Positions 19,595 to 30,071 of a stretch of 64,000 nucleotides of DNA are shown piece after piece. Below the pieces are notes generated by a model. It did not search any database, was not told the DNA's origin, and saw only the letters and a list, made by a program, of their open reading frames with translations. Where the stretch lies: positions 1,178,001 through 1,242,000 of the forward strand of contig NZ_AP019650.1 of the NCBI RefSeq assembly GCF_009938165.1. The letters run 5' to 3'. Made by a program: the position numbers and the translations under genes. The first letter of the stretch is position 1; each line of letters starts with the position of its first letter. This stretch comes from Vibrio taketomensis (GTDB taxonomy: Bacteria > Pseudomonadota > Gammaproteobacteria > Enterobacterales > Vibrionaceae).

Positions 19595-20174
19595 AATCAT
19601 CAGGGTGCCTTCTAGCAGCATGTATTACTAGGTTTGATATTCGATAAATTATCACCAAGTGATAATTATATTAAGATTTTTACTTTTCATCTTACCTGAT
19701 GAGAACAAACAGCCAAAGCAACATGATGCGTGACTGTTTTTGAGCAAAAGTTAGCCAACTCAATTTTCTAACTGGTAGGAATTGGTAACCTTCGGTCACT
19801 TAAATATGCAGGATTTTAGGCTGTGACTAGCTTCCAAAGGACGAGTTACCTTGTCTACAAACCAGGTTATTCTCACGGAACCAAGCACATAGGGTCTACA
19901 ACGTATAGTTATAACTATTTTCTCAAAACAATTGAATAAATATACACATCAAAAACCATCAATAAAAACCAAAACAACACTTACAAAAACAATTAATCAA
20001 CGTTATATTATCAACATCTTAAGTTTTACAAATAATATAAAACAATTGATTTTAATTTGTTCGATTGAAATATTTAAAATTAGCTTCACTTCAATATAAA
20101 CAATAAAAATGTAGTAAAACAATAGACTTAAACTTAAAATTCCGCGCCCAAAATTTCAAACAATAAATAATCGA
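19595..20174. other. AT-rich spacer between gltS and the broken lipoprotein gene
   Basis: About 580 bases without a convincing gene. The part from 19900 on is strikingly rich in A and T, with many AAACAA and AATAAA runs. I see no conserved site or RNA in it. Its composition differs from the flanking core genes, which suggests a recently acquired or poorly constrained region. Confidence 0.5.
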
Positions 20175-22515
20175 ATGAAATATTTATCAACAAACGTTAA
20201 TCGGCTTACGAAATCATCAATTGCATTAGCAATCACTTCTTTATTGGCAGCATGTGGAGGTTCTGACGGAGATGAAAATAAAGCAACTGTCGCAGTTCCC
20301 AACAACTGTTTATTAATTCAAGAGCAACAAACTTGTTTTAATACTAAAAACAGCAATCAAAGGCAGCAGCTTTACCATTGCACCAACATCAGGCAATGGC
20401 CTTGTTCGTTGGAGCGCACCCGCGGCCACGGCGATCGAGCATGGTAATACAACCCATTTTACCTACGACTCTACACTCGCTGATTCAAACACCACGATTT
20501 ATGCTTTACATCCGACAGATGAAACCAAGAAAGTCGCTATATCCGTTGAGCTAACGGAACCTGAACAGCAGCTCAACATCTACCCAGTACAATTTGCTTT
20601 GCAAACTTCAAGTACCGAGCTCAACCTAGAGTGGATCCCTGTCACCTCAAAAGCAGGGCGTATGGTAGATATCACTACAAAATTGAAGTAGTCGAGATTG
20701 ATGCACAAGGTAATCCTGAAGCCCTATCATTTATGATGTCGCTTCCGGATCTACAATAGCTGTTGATGTTCAACCTGACTCAATTACCTTGTGACACTTG
20801 TCGTTGAAGGTACAAATGAGACCTACCGCTCTCTACCCGTACCGATTGAAACTTCACACGTAGAATATCGAGAAAAGACGTTATCACTGTTCCTGAACTA
20901 CCTACCGAGCCTCCGTTGGAGCATGAAGTTGGAGCTCTAATTTTACACAACGATATACTCTACGTGGTTGTTGAAGATGAGTCACATAAAAGCTATACAA
21001 AAGCTCACCCTTTCCAATTATTTGATGGCCAAATTCCTGGATTTAATACAGTAGTCAGTGACGTTGACGAGTCTACTATTCGAGCCTTAAGTGAGCTGGC
21101 GACTCACAACCAAGAGATGATGCGCATTGACCCACATTCAACCTGAGGTTCGCTTTGACGGTGCAAAAATCGCAGTTAACAACCTGCGCTTCCCAGCAAA
21201 ACCGAAACGATCAATAAAGCATCAAAGAAAGTAGATGTGAATATGTTGGTCCTATTCGAGCCTGTGCTGTAGTCGATAATAAAACTAATTTCTTACCACA
21301 GATAAAACCGAGTATGACAACGGCGCTTATATGGTCCGTGCTGAAGTTGGGGTAGATGCGAGCATTACTAATACCTTCCAAGTAGGTAGTGAGCAAGAAG
21401 TATCTGCTGGTTTCGACCCTATTGGTATTTCTCGAGAGCTTGATATCGCCTTTCCAAAATCAAAGGTCTCGATTTAATTAACAAACTCACAGCGGGTCAA
21501 CGTATAACCGCTGGCGTTACCGTGGGCTTTAGAGGCGAAGCAGGTTTAACTGCGCCAAGTGCAATATTTGGTATGAAAATGCCGTTTATGCGAAAATGAC
21601 GGCAGGCGCCGGAGCTAAGTTCTCAGATGGATTGATCCCACTACCAAAACCTGTTTTGAGAAACCTAAGGCAGCATTCAATGCAAGTATTGCTCAACCAC
21701 TTTATGAAAACTCATACTTCTCTACCCAAGATACGCTAAAGATTCGCGGCCAGCTAGACTTTGGGGCTTACGCAACGATTCAGCTACTCGAAGGTTTTGA
21801 AGTTTCGTTGGATGCTTATGAACGCGGCACTATTGGCATTGGATACACAATGCCATCTCCTGAAACATTATTGGGCATCGAAAATCCTGTCCCATTTATG
21901 GTGCATACCAACGCAGCAAACATGAAAGCTAACAGCGCAATCGATGGCCGCGTCAAATTTGACCTTCTGGATATCGATGAACCAATGGAGAATGACTTTG
22001 GTCACGTGATGTTATACGAATTGCCTAAACACACACCAATTAGTATCGCATGGAAGAGCCAATGCCTTGAAAGTGGTCGATACCGACCTGCACCAGATGT
22101 ACCACCTGAACATCAAAACGTTTATTCGCCAGATAATGGTTGGTTGGTCCCGGGCGATACGTACGGTTCAGAAAAACGCCAATCTATGGTTGCAAGCTTC
22201 GGTAGCGTAATGCCACAACTTGCTGCCTACGTGAATAGCACGTCGGCGACACAATTGAGCTTTGTTGACAAAATCAACACAAATCCTGTCGTATCTCGCG
22301 CTGTATACCGAGTTGTAAAAATCAGGCTTTAGCGCTATCAACGCTGCATTTCGATGATTGTTGACCTAAAAATCGAGCACTCAGAGATAAAGACTCAATA
22401 CCCTTGGGTATGTTGGGGTAAGAGTTTTAAAGAAAGTACCGATAACTACAAAGCAAGTCATACGTTAAACGAAATTGTCTTTGACCTAGAAAATTTGGCG
22501 GGTTCAAACGACTAG
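20175..22515 (+). pseudogene. Shattered large lipoprotein gene (about a dozen frame changes)
   Basis: The gene starts with a signal peptide and lipobox (SLLAACGGSDG). It then continues through all three frames up to the stop at 22515, about 2.3 kb or roughly 780 residues if restored. Coherent stretches include SGNGLVRWSAPAATAIEHGN after a shift near 20330 and IEVVEIDAQGNPEALSF after about 20680. Others are TNETYRSLPVPIETSH near 20800-20880, a clean piece at 20916-21146, DNGAYMVRAEVGVDASIT at about 21310, LDLINKLTAGQRITAGVTV after 21465 and a clean piece at 21808-22332. Family unknown; a large surface lipoprotein is inferred. A strong terminator follows. Neighbouring genes are intact, so the damage is local. 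Confidence 0.75.
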
Positions 22516-22608
22516 CCGATACAAGTTTTGGGGACAATTACGTTTTGTAGGCTAAAAGTTTGGCATGTAAGTAAGATAGAACCCAAGACAACAGATAATT
22601 AAAGACGC

Positions 22609-22637
22609 TTAAAAACCTGCTTCGGCAGGTTTTTAAG
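22609..22637 (+). terminator. Strong terminator after the broken lipoprotein gene
   Basis: CTTAAAAACCTGC, TTCG, GCAGGTTTTTAAG: a perfect 13-base stem with a stable UUCG tetraloop. Confidence 0.9.
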
Positions 22638-22707
22638 TAAATTTCTATTGCCTAATGAGCGTAAAATCGCCAAAGTAGCGGCAATTTCACTCTATTCTTT
22701 TTTTATC

Positions 22708-23643
22708 ATGTTTCGTCAATACAACACCCTGCTTTCTGAACAAAGCAAAGGGGTGATCGCTTCTATTGTTTGCTCAATGCTATTTGCATTGATCCCAGCG
22801 TACGTTCAGTTACAACCTGCGATGATGCAGAGTTTAATCCAAGGTGGGGAAAGCCATTGGTTAGCCGTGCAGCGCATCTTCTGGAGTGCGCTGGTATTGC
22901 TTCTTATGATTGCGATATCAAAACGTGGGCACCTGCTGAAAACAGCATTGGCCGACACCAGAATGTGGCCAAAATATTTCCTATCGGCTTTACTGGTCGC
23001 GCCACAATATTGGCTATTTGTTTGGGCGCCAGCCAATGGTGAAACACTCAACCTCGCACTTGGTTACTTTACCATGCCGATCGTAATGGTCGTCGTCGGT
23101 CGTTTTATCTATAACGAAAGCTTGTCTCGTCTGCAAAAGTTCGCCTGCTTATTTGCCGTGCTTGGCACACTCTACGCGTATGTCATGGCGGCAGGTATTT
23201 CATGGGTTGTACTTGTGGTAGCCATCGGTTACCCGCTCTATTTCATCCATCGTAAATCTATTCCACTCAGCACCGATATTGGTTTGACTGTTGATCACCT
23301 GTTTCTGACACCATTTATGATCATCGGCATGTTCTACCTGTATCCGGCGGACTATATCTTTGCGATGCCAGCGACCACCTACTTGTATTACTTGGGTTTA
23401 GCGCTGATTGCGATTACCCCGATGCTTTTGTACCTCTATGCGTACTCTAAGCTAACGGTGTCGATATTTGGACTGCTTAGCTATGTGGAACCAACCTTTA
23501 TCTTTTTGGTCGGTTTAATGATCGGCGATACCGTAGCAACGGAAGAGATCCCGACTTATCTGTGCATTATTTTGGCGTTACTAATACTGATACTTGATGG
23601 CGTCAAGCGCATGAAAAGCAGTCGAGGCGTTAAGCAGGTTTAG
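22708..23643 (+). CDS. EamA/RarD-family drug/metabolite exporter
   Basis: An inner-membrane protein of about 311 residues with ten hydrophobic segments. The N-terminus (SKGVIASIVCSMLFALIPAY), the QRIFWSALVLLL segment and LNLALGYFTMPI match RarD-type EamA transporters. The frame is open from a TTG at 22648, but I choose ATG 22708 because it gives the family's normal short N-terminus; no clear ribosome-binding site is present. Substrate unknown. It converges on the orphan EIICB gene. Confidence 0.8.
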   Translation: MFRQYNTLLSEQSKGVIASIVCSMLFALIPAYVQLQPAMMQSLIQGGESHWLAVQRIFWSALVLLLMIAISKRGHLLKTALADTRMWPKYFLSALLVAPQYWLFVWAPANGETLNLALGYFTMPIVMVVVGRFIYNESLSRLQKFACLFAVLGTLYAYVMAAGISWVVLVVAIGYPLYFIHRKSIPLSTDIGLTVDHLFLTPFMIIGMFYLYPADYIFAMPATTYLYYLGLALIAITPMLLYLYAYSKLTVSIFGLLSYVEPTFIFLVGLMIGDTVATEEIPTYLCIILALLILILDGVKRMKSSRGVKQV

Positions 23644-23691
23644 GCCGAGTCTGTTAGCTGTAATATCGTTCAATCGCTTCAGCTATGTAAA

Positions 23692-23716
23692 AAAACAGCC
23701 GCAATGCGGCTGTTTC
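23692..23716. terminator. Bidirectional terminator between RarD-like gene and EIICB
   Basis: AAACAGCCGC, AAT, GCGGCTGTTT with an A-run before and T after. Confidence 0.85.
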
Positions 23717-23744
23717 AATGAGGGATTTAGGAGCGCTATGACAA

Positions 23745-25337
23745 TTAAGCGGGTGTCATTGCTAAAAAGTCATTCACCTCTTGGCGCACTGATGCAACGT
23801 GGCTGCCAAAGATAATTTGAATGGATTGACCTTTGTTCACAATACCCATTGGGTTAGCTTCCTGAATCTTTGCTTCATCAACCAAATCAGGGTTGATAAT
23901 CTCAACACGTAAACGCGTATAACAGTTTTGCACATCGACGATATTGTCTTTACCGCCTAAACCTTCAATGATGGCTTTCGAGTTATAGACACCCACTTCA
24001 ATGTCGTTGACTTTGCCAGACTTCTCACCCGCTTTCTTCGCTTTGTAGTCCGCTTTGGTATGCAGTTTCATTTCAGCATCACCACGACCAATCGTCTTAA
24101 GGTTCAGTTTGGTAATCAGTAGTCTAAATACAACGTAGTAAGTCGCTGCTTGAACAAAACCTAACAGGATATAGTAAGGCCAACCGGTCTTAGTCACACC
24201 AAGTGGGATGTTGTACATAATAAAGTCAATCAATCCACCCTTACCGATTGCTAAGATATCAAATATTGAGATGAGTACCATGAAAGCACCCGTTAGCATT
24301 GCGTGAACAACAAATAGGATTGGCGCAACAAAAAGGAACGAAAATTCAAGAGGCTCTGTAACACCAACTAAGATAGAAGATGCAACCGCCGGAACCAGAA
24401 TTGACTTCACCAGTGTCTTTTTAGACGCATCAGCACAGTGATACATCGCAAGAGCCGCACCAGTAAGACCAAAAATCTTTACTAATGAACGAGCATCATA
24501 AACAACCGTGTGAGACAGCTTCTCGATAGTTGGGTCCGTCATTTCAGCAAGGAAGATGTTTTCAATACCACAATAAGTTTGACCAGAAACCACCGCACAG
24601 CTGCCCACTTCCGTAAAGTGCAGCGGAATCCAAAGTAGGTGATGCAGGCCAGTAGGAATTAAAATACGCTCCATAAAGCCATAAATACCCACACCCATAT
24701 GGCCTGATTCCATAATGTGTGTACCTAGCTCTTGAATAACGTGCTGAACAGGAGGCCAAATATGAGAGAAGACTGCCCCCATTATCATAGCAATTGGCAT
24801 CATGATCAGAAGAACTAAACGCGATTCACCATACAAAGCCAACGCACCCGTCAGTACTTTTTGGCTGTATTTATTGTGAATAACCGCATTAAAAATACCA
24901 ATTAGCATACCAACGAAAATACCGGTATCTACCACCTGAAGGCCAAGAACGTTGGCTTGGCCACTTCCAGCAAGGCTACCGTCGATAAGCATGCCATTGA
25001 CTTTTAGGTAGGTATTCATTGCATACAGGTACACCAAATAAAGAATAAGCGCATTAAAACCAGCCAAATGTTTATCTTTTTTCGCTAGACCTACAGATAG
25101 GCCGACAGCAAAAATGATATGCAGGTTAATGATTACCGCTAATCCGCCCCACTTTAAGACTTGAGCCATACCCGAGAAGAACCCGTTATCCAAGAATGGA
25201 ACGGCAGCAACAATCGATGGGTTTGTAACCGCAGCACCAATGGCAATTGCCATCCCTACCATCGGCAGCACATATATCGGGGCAAGCATCGCCCGAGATA
25301 AATCACTCATGTAGGAAGCGATAGATTCTCTATTCAT
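23745..25337 (-). CDS. Orphan PTS EIICB permease, glucose/alpha-glucoside family
   Basis: A 530-residue PTS permease related to the one at 3503-5128. The EIIC domain (about 1-410) carries GVTEPLEFSFLF, and the EIIB domain carries the active cysteine in NCYTRLR (Cys472). The loop SGQTYCGIEN between membrane helices is longer than in the first paralogue. ATG 25337 follows AGGGAATAATA. No sugar-phosphate hydrolase, EIIA or regulator lies beside it, so substrate and control are open. A conspicuous 12-base inverted repeat sits about 260 bases upstream. Confidence 0.88.
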   Translation of the reverse strand: MNRESIASYMSDLSRAMLAPIYVLPMVGMAIAIGAAVTNPSIVAAVPFLDNGFFSGMAQVLKWGGLAVIINLHIIFAVGLSVGLAKKDKHLAGFNALILYLVYLYAMNTYLKVNGMLIDGSLAGSGQANVLGLQVVDTGIFVGMLIGIFNAVIHNKYSQKVLTGALALYGESRLVLLIMMPIAMIMGAVFSHIWPPVQHVIQELGTHIMESGHMGVGIYGFMERILIPTGLHHLLWIPLHFTEVGSCAVVSGQTYCGIENIFLAEMTDPTIEKLSHTVVYDARSLVKIFGLTGAALAMYHCADASKKTLVKSILVPAVASSILVGVTEPLEFSFLFVAPILFVVHAMLTGAFMVLISIFDILAIGKGGLIDFIMYNIPLGVTKTGWPYYILLGFVQAATYYVVFRLLITKLNLKTIGRGDAEMKLHTKADYKAKKAGEKSGKVNDIEVGVYNSKAIIEGLGGKDNIVDVQNCYTRLRVEIINPDLVDEAKIQEANPMGIVNKGQSIQIIFGSHVASVRQEVNDFLAMTPA

Positions 25338-26064
25338 TATTATTCCCTAATGTTTCTATTGGATAAATTCAAGGGAATATTTATTGGTTATAATCTTTGT
25401 CGCAACTTATTTGCTCACTATGTGATATATGACTTATTTGAAACAACATTAGTTATATTATCACTATAAATACATAACCTTTAAGCTGGGCTATTTTATT
25501 AAGTAAAATACCTCAAACTCACAAAGCCAACAAATACGGTTAATTCAACGCTATAGCACTCAACGAAAATTGATTATATTTCAGATACAAAAAACGATAC
25601 CAATTTTAAATAGTGGTTATCAAATGAAAATTGGTATCATTTACACAGTAAATCACTCAAACACAAATATAAAAGAAGTTAAAAAATACGATAAATGATA
25701 TTAATAAATCACTTTTAACACTGACATAAGATCACATAATTCAATGACCTATTTGCTTGTTATTAATAATCTGAATTCTTACTTTTATTCTTTATATCCC
25801 AGAAGCACACCGTACAAGCACCAGCCCTATTTTAAGACTAAAATAATGGTTAATTGATCTGCGTATCTCAGAGAGACTCATAACCCCATCCTTCACGCTC
25901 TTAAGAAGAATGCGATGAAAGTTTTTCGACATATGAATGGTCTTTAACTATCTACAGTACATAAGTTTGTTATCAATCTAGTGCCAGGTCCAAACTACGG
26001 CAGGGACAACGTTCGTTTGATAACGACGAAGATTCCAGTAGTCACTTAAAAGTAGGAATGAACA
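25338..26064. other. Long intergenic region between EIICB and the AhpD-like gene
   Basis: About 730 AT-rich bases without a convincing ORF. It must hold both divergent promoters. A TGTGATATATG half CRP site occurs at about 25420 and the long inverted repeat at 25596-25638. Nothing else is recognisable. Confidence 0.5.
25596..25638. promoter_or_regulatory. 12-base inverted repeat, candidate operator
   Basis: GATACCAATTTT (25596-25607) and AAAATTGGTATC (25627-25638) are exact reverse complements with a 19-base spacer. The spacer and lack of a T-run argue against a terminator. A pair of half-sites for a repressor of the EIICB gene is plausible. Confidence 0.45.
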
Positions 26065-26616
26065 ATGAAAGAATTCACACTTCACACCGTCGAAACCGCT
26101 CCAGAAAAAAGCAAAGCGATTCTTGAAGGCGCTCAAAAGCAAATGGGTATGATTCCTGGATTATACGCTGTCATGGCCGAATCACCTGAGCTACTAAAAG
26201 CTTACACTCAATTGCATCAACTCTTTACTGCCACATCATTTGATGCCGAAGAGCTGACTGTGGTATGGCAAACCATTAACGTTGAACATCAATGCCACTA
26301 CTGTGTGCCAGCTCATACAGGAATAGCACACTCGATGAATGTGGATCCTGTCCTAATTGAAGCCCTGCGCAATGATGAGATACTTCCATCACCAAAACTA
26401 CAAGCGCTTAAAGCGTTTACTCTTGCCGTAGTACGTGAACGAGGCAATGTTTCAGAGTCAGCGCTTGATGCATTTTTTGCGGCGGGTTATGGCCATCAAC
26501 AAGTGCTTGAAGTGATTCTTGGTCTATCTCAAAAAGTGATCAGTAACTACGTCAATCACGTCGCACATACGCCAGTAGACAAAGTATTTGAAAAGTTTGC
26601 TTGGTCGAAAAAATAG
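26065..26616 (+). CDS. AhpD-like / carboxymuconolactone decarboxylase-family protein
   Basis: A 183-residue helical protein of the AhpD-like superfamily. The redox-active motif is EHQCHYCVPAH (a CxxC with flanking Glu and His, about residues 75-85), and the helix after it fits the CMD fold. Such proteins act as alkylhydroperoxidases or disulfide reductases. ATG 26065 follows AGGAATGAACA. It stands alone, ending in a strong terminator. The long upstream region suggests separate regulation. Confidence 0.82.
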   Translation: MKEFTLHTVETAPEKSKAILEGAQKQMGMIPGLYAVMAESPELLKAYTQLHQLFTATSFDAEELTVVWQTINVEHQCHYCVPAHTGIAHSMNVDPVLIEALRNDEILPSPKLQALKAFTLAVVRERGNVSESALDAFFAAGYGHQQVLEVILGLSQKVISNYVNHVAHTPVDKVFEKFAWSKK

Positions 26617-26651
26617 CGCCTAATTAACGTTCACTAAGTGCATCATCACAC

Positions 26652-26681
26652 GAAAAACGCACCTACGTAGGTGCGTTTTTT
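26652..26681. terminator. Bidirectional terminator after the AhpD-like gene
   Basis: AAAAACGCACCTAC and its complement GTAGGTGCGTTTTT form an uninterrupted palindrome, shared with the convergent PepSY gene. Confidence 0.85.
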
Positions 26682-26698
26682 GCTCAAATAACTCAATG

Positions 26699-27028
26699 CT
26701 ATTTATCGACATCCCCTATCACACCTTCATGTGATAAATCCCCGGACAACTCAGCTTTGATTTCCGCTAAGCTCTCTTCTTCGGTCGCGACCACATTTCC
26801 GGTAGTAGCATCAATTTCGACTTCAAACGCTTTCTCTCCATGTTTCACAAATACGTCCCACTGATTGTCTGGCTTATCATGGCGAACACCTAATACTTCC
26901 ACACCTATCGCGCCAAGAGCGGCTTCAATCGCACGTTCTTTGCTGATCATTTCTTCATTCGTCGCAGCATAACTTAATAATGTAAACAAGCTCAGTATCG
27001 CAACAGCACCTACCCTCAGTATTGTCAT
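26699..27028 (-). CDS. Exported PepSY-domain protein
   Basis: A 109-residue secreted protein with a signal peptide (about 1-21, ending SYAA). A single PepSY domain follows: ISKERAIEAALGAIG, DNQWDVFVKHGEKAFEVEID and TTGNVVATEEE. PepSY proteins are small periplasmic factors often linked to peptidase inhibition or metal binding. The start at ATG 27028 has AAGGAG nine bases upstream; the frame is open further upstream without one. Role here unknown. Confidence 0.82.
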   Translation of the reverse strand: MTILRVGAVAILSLFTLLSYAATNEEMISKERAIEAALGAIGVEVLGVRHDKPDNQWDVFVKHGEKAFEVEIDATTGNVVATEEESLAEIKAELSGDLSHEGVIGDVDK

Positions 27029-27167
27029 AGTTATCTCCTTCACAATGGATTTACTGGCTAATCTCAATAGTGTAGTCGTTACACCTCAAACAAGAGTGCG
27101 CAAAACTGAACGTTTCTTTTAAGCCTTAAAAACCCGAGTTAAGGTGGAAAATAAAGGCTCAAATGCA

Positions 27168-28022
27168 TCAATCGTCTTTTTGGATCCCTTGGACTTGCAT
27201 GACCATCTCTTCCCAATTTCGTTGATTCTCTAGATCAAATTGAGCGCCTTGTTCATCTGCCCAAGTGAAGCGTTTGATTGCAGCGGTTTTACTTGTGGCT
27301 TGATACAACCAATAAGCCTCGGCTTTAAGCGCCTCATCAATCGGTTTATCAATCGACTCGTAGACCATTTGCTTACAGGCGTTAATTGATTCAGCTGGAA
27401 ACTGAGCAATTCGATTTGCCAGCTTTTCAACGTAAGGGCCGATCTCGTCAGGCTCTAGCGCTTTATTAATGGTTCCCCATTGCTCCGCTTCATCGGCATC
27501 AAAGTCTCTTGCACTGAGAATAATCTCCAATGCACGCCCCAATCCAACTTGTCGAGCCATTCTTGATGCCCCGCCACCACACGGTAAAATGCCCATACCA
27601 ACTTCCATTTGCATGAACTTAAACTTACCTCGCGCCGCAAATCGCATATCACAAGCTAAAGCAAATTCATGACCACCACCTCTGGCATAGCCCTCCAATT
27701 TAGCAATGGTCGCTTGCGGCACTTTACTGATGCGCTCACACACCGATTGAAGATCGAGCAGCTTCGCCTCATCACGAGAAACCGCCTCTTCTGACATATC
27801 TCGCAGTAGATTCGTATCGTAATGGCACACCCAAATTTCAGGGTTAGCAGATTGAAACACTACCACTTTAACTTCTCTATCTCGCTCCAATCTGAGCGCT
27901 AAACTACTAAGATCAGCCAGCATTTCCTGCCCTTGAACGTTTACTGGCCCAAAGTCAAAGGTCACCCAAGCGATCGCATCTTTCACGTCTACGGTAAAAG
28001 TTTGGAAATTTTTGTATTCCAT
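27168..28022 (-). CDS. Enoyl-CoA hydratase/isomerase-family protein
   Basis: A 284-residue crotonase-fold enzyme. The region YARGGGHEFALACDMRFAA forms the oxyanion-hole glycines, followed by MGILPCGGGASRMARQVG. Catalytic acid residues cannot be assigned with certainty, so it may act as a hydratase, isomerase or another crotonase on an acyl-CoA. ATG 28022 follows GGAGACGAAC. It is divergent from a LysR regulator 152 bases away, which likely controls it. Confidence 0.82.
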   Translation of the reverse strand: MEYKNFQTFTVDVKDAIAWVTFDFGPVNVQGQEMLADLSSLALRLERDREVKVVVFQSANPEIWVCHYDTNLLRDMSEEAVSRDEAKLLDLQSVCERISKVPQATIAKLEGYARGGGHEFALACDMRFAARGKFKFMQMEVGMGILPCGGGASRMARQVGLGRALEIILSARDFDADEAEQWGTINKALEPDEIGPYVEKLANRIAQFPAESINACKQMVYESIDKPIDEALKAEAYWLYQATSKTAAIKRFTWADEQGAQFDLENQRNWEEMVMQVQGIQKDD

Positions 28023-28174
28023 TGTTCGTCTCCACAGCGTTGTCTCTACATAGCTTGTTATTGAGCATAGGTCACGCCCATCAAGTGATAAATCGGCCAC
28101 TTCAGGAGACAGTGTCAGTACTTTCAGGACAAAGCAGCTATAACTTAATGAGCAGAGCTAGATCAGGAAATCGC

Positions 28175-29074
28175 ATGGATACGGACAATTTGAAGTTATT
28201 TGTCAAAGTTGCTGAGCTTAAAAATATCAGCTTGGCGGGAAAAGCCTTGGGTTGGTCAAAGTCGGTCGCCTCTGCTCGACTCATGAAACTGGAATCAGAA
28301 GTGGGCGTAGATTTGATTCATCGCTCCACTCGAGCGTTATCATTATCATCAGAGGGTAAAAAGCTGCTTCCTATCGCTAAAGAAATACTCATTCAAGAAC
28401 ATGCGATTCATGATCTAAGCTCAACTGATAAGAACAAGTATAGCGGCACCTTATGTTTCGCCGCCTCAAGCACCCTTACCCAGCGTTATATCGCCCCAAT
28501 TTTGTCTCGCTTTCTTGATTGTTACCCAAACATTCAGTTGGAAATGAAACTCAGTGATCAACAAATTGATTTAATCGAACAAGGCATCGATGTGGCGCTT
28601 CGCAATACATGGAATCCAGATAGCCGTCTGAGAGTAAGACGCTTAGCTAAAGATCGGCGAGTTTTATGTGCCTCTCCAAACTACTTAAAGTCTGCTGGTA
28701 TTCCAACCTCACCGCATGAACTCTCTAATCATCGACTACTGATGTTCAAGCACACACAAGCTCGGCGATTGCATAACCGGGCAACATCAGATACCGCCAA
28801 GTTCCCGCCAGAAAATGCTCGTCAAATAGTCTCAATGGATGATGGCAGTTGCCTAAGAGAAGCGACTGTTAACGGCCTCGGGATCGCCATGAGCTCGATA
28901 TGGAATATTCAATCTGAGCTTGATAGCGGAAAATTAGTCAGAGTACTTCCCGAGTATGAGGTAGAAGATGACACCGATCTGTGGATCATGTATCCGAAAA
29001 CGAAACTTATTAGCCCCAAGGTAAGAGTGTTTATTGATTTCTTGGTGACTGAACTTAAAAACCTGCCCAGTTAG
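28175..29074 (+). CDS. LysR-family regulator divergent from the crotonase gene
   Basis: A 299-residue LysR-type regulator. The N-terminal helix-turn-helix (MDTDNLKLFVKVAELKNISL, KALGWSKSVASARLMKLESE) is followed by the effector domain. I start at ATG 28175, after AGGAAATCGC; upstream open frame has no homology-like content. The chemical signal is unknown. The enoyl-CoA hydratase gene is the expected target. Confidence 0.87.
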   Translation: MDTDNLKLFVKVAELKNISLAGKALGWSKSVASARLMKLESEVGVDLIHRSTRALSLSSEGKKLLPIAKEILIQEHAIHDLSSTDKNKYSGTLCFAASSTLTQRYIAPILSRFLDCYPNIQLEMKLSDQQIDLIEQGIDVALRNTWNPDSRLRVRRLAKDRRVLCASPNYLKSAGIPTSPHELSNHRLLMFKHTQARRLHNRATSDTAKFPPENARQIVSMDDGSCLREATVNGLGIAMSSIWNIQSELDSGKLVRVLPEYEVEDDTDLWIMYPKTKLISPKVRVFIDFLVTELKNLPS

Positions 29075-29254
29075 CTTACTTAATATCTAAATACGATCGT
29101 TTAGAAACAAGACCTAAGCTATATAAGACTCTCACAATGTGTGATAATTAACATTCATCGTTTGACAGTGACAAGTAACAATAGAATAAGAATGGAAGTT
29201 CTGTTCATAAAAAATATGCATACATTTAATATGCATGCATATCTATAAAAATAA

Positions 29255-29662
29255 CTAGCGTCTATTAATCTTAGCCTTCAATAACCACTTTATGTGTTGT
29301 AGCTGGATGATTTCCAAAACTAGACGAATCGTATGCATACGTCCGCGAGCTGTCTCAATATTGAACTCTGCAGTACCTTCTACATCAGTACCATAAGCGT
29401 GAACTACAACACTTTGTTTGTTTTCTGCAACATCAGACGTCAATCTAACACCACTAGAGTGCTCATCAATGATTGCATCGCTTGTCAGCACAATAGCCAC
29501 ACTTCCATTGATATTCAAAGGCACTGATAACACCATGGTGGCTGCGCATCGCATCAACCACATTAGGGCTTACATAGTGCCCAGAGCAATTTCCGTATTT
29601 GCTACGGTGTATGTTGAACAAAGCAATGATGCTGCTAGTAGACTCAAGGTTGTAAATTTCAT
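29255..29662 (-). pseudogene. Broken gene for a small secreted protein
   Basis: An ATG at 29662 gives a clear signal peptide (MKFTTLSLLAASLLCSTYTV, cleavage after VAN). A stop interrupts it at codon 31. The same frame then runs open to 29255 with strand-like sequence (SVAIVLTSDAIIDEHSSGVR, VVVHAYGTDVEGTAEFNIE). Another frame right after the stop reads HYVSPNVVDAMRSHHGVISA, which hints at two compensating shifts. I do not recognise the family. Pseudogene or sequence error are both possible. Confidence 0.5.
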
Positions 29663-30005
29663 GTAATTTTCTTTAAGTTAATTTATTAATAATCTTCATA
29701 CGCCTCAAAGGCAGTCTGAATGATCGATATTTATCAACTTAAGTCAATGTAAATAAATTATATTTATGACTTACGACTAGTTATAAATCAGATCTTTATT
29801 TAACAACCAATCGAAATGTACAAGTTTCATACTAAATGTAAGTAAATATAAACATGTATTAGAGAGGAGAGTCTACTTATTTAGCGAATGATTTAGTGGA
29901 GCAACGTTTAACATTTGGCCTCTGCGCTCATGCCAGTGCAGGGCTAAAATATTTCCATTATCGTCACTGTGTGACTTTGTTTTGCTTCGTGCTTAATCGC
30001 ACTAG
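29663..30005. other. AT-rich spacer, no gene seen
   Basis: About 340 bases with only very short ORFs on either strand. It should contain the promoter of the broken secreted-protein gene and the 3' end of the small-ORF pair. No strong terminator hairpin was found. Confidence 0.4.
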
Positions 30006-30071
30006 TTAGTTTTTAAATTTTTGGTTTTTCTTTAGTTTAAACCAAATCTTCTTTCTCCCATTATTTTTCAT
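30006..30071 (-). CDS. Tiny basic peptide, translationally coupled (21 residues)
   Basis: The peptide MKNNGRKKIWFKLKKNQKFK ends with Asn and is extremely basic (nine Lys or Arg of 21). Its ATG overlaps the stop of the upstream small ORF by one base (TAATG). A strong GAGGAG ribosome-binding site lies inside the last codons of that ORF. This arrangement is typical of coupled translation. Function unknown. Confidence 0.4.
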   Translation of the reverse strand: MKNNGRKKIWFKLKKNQKFKN

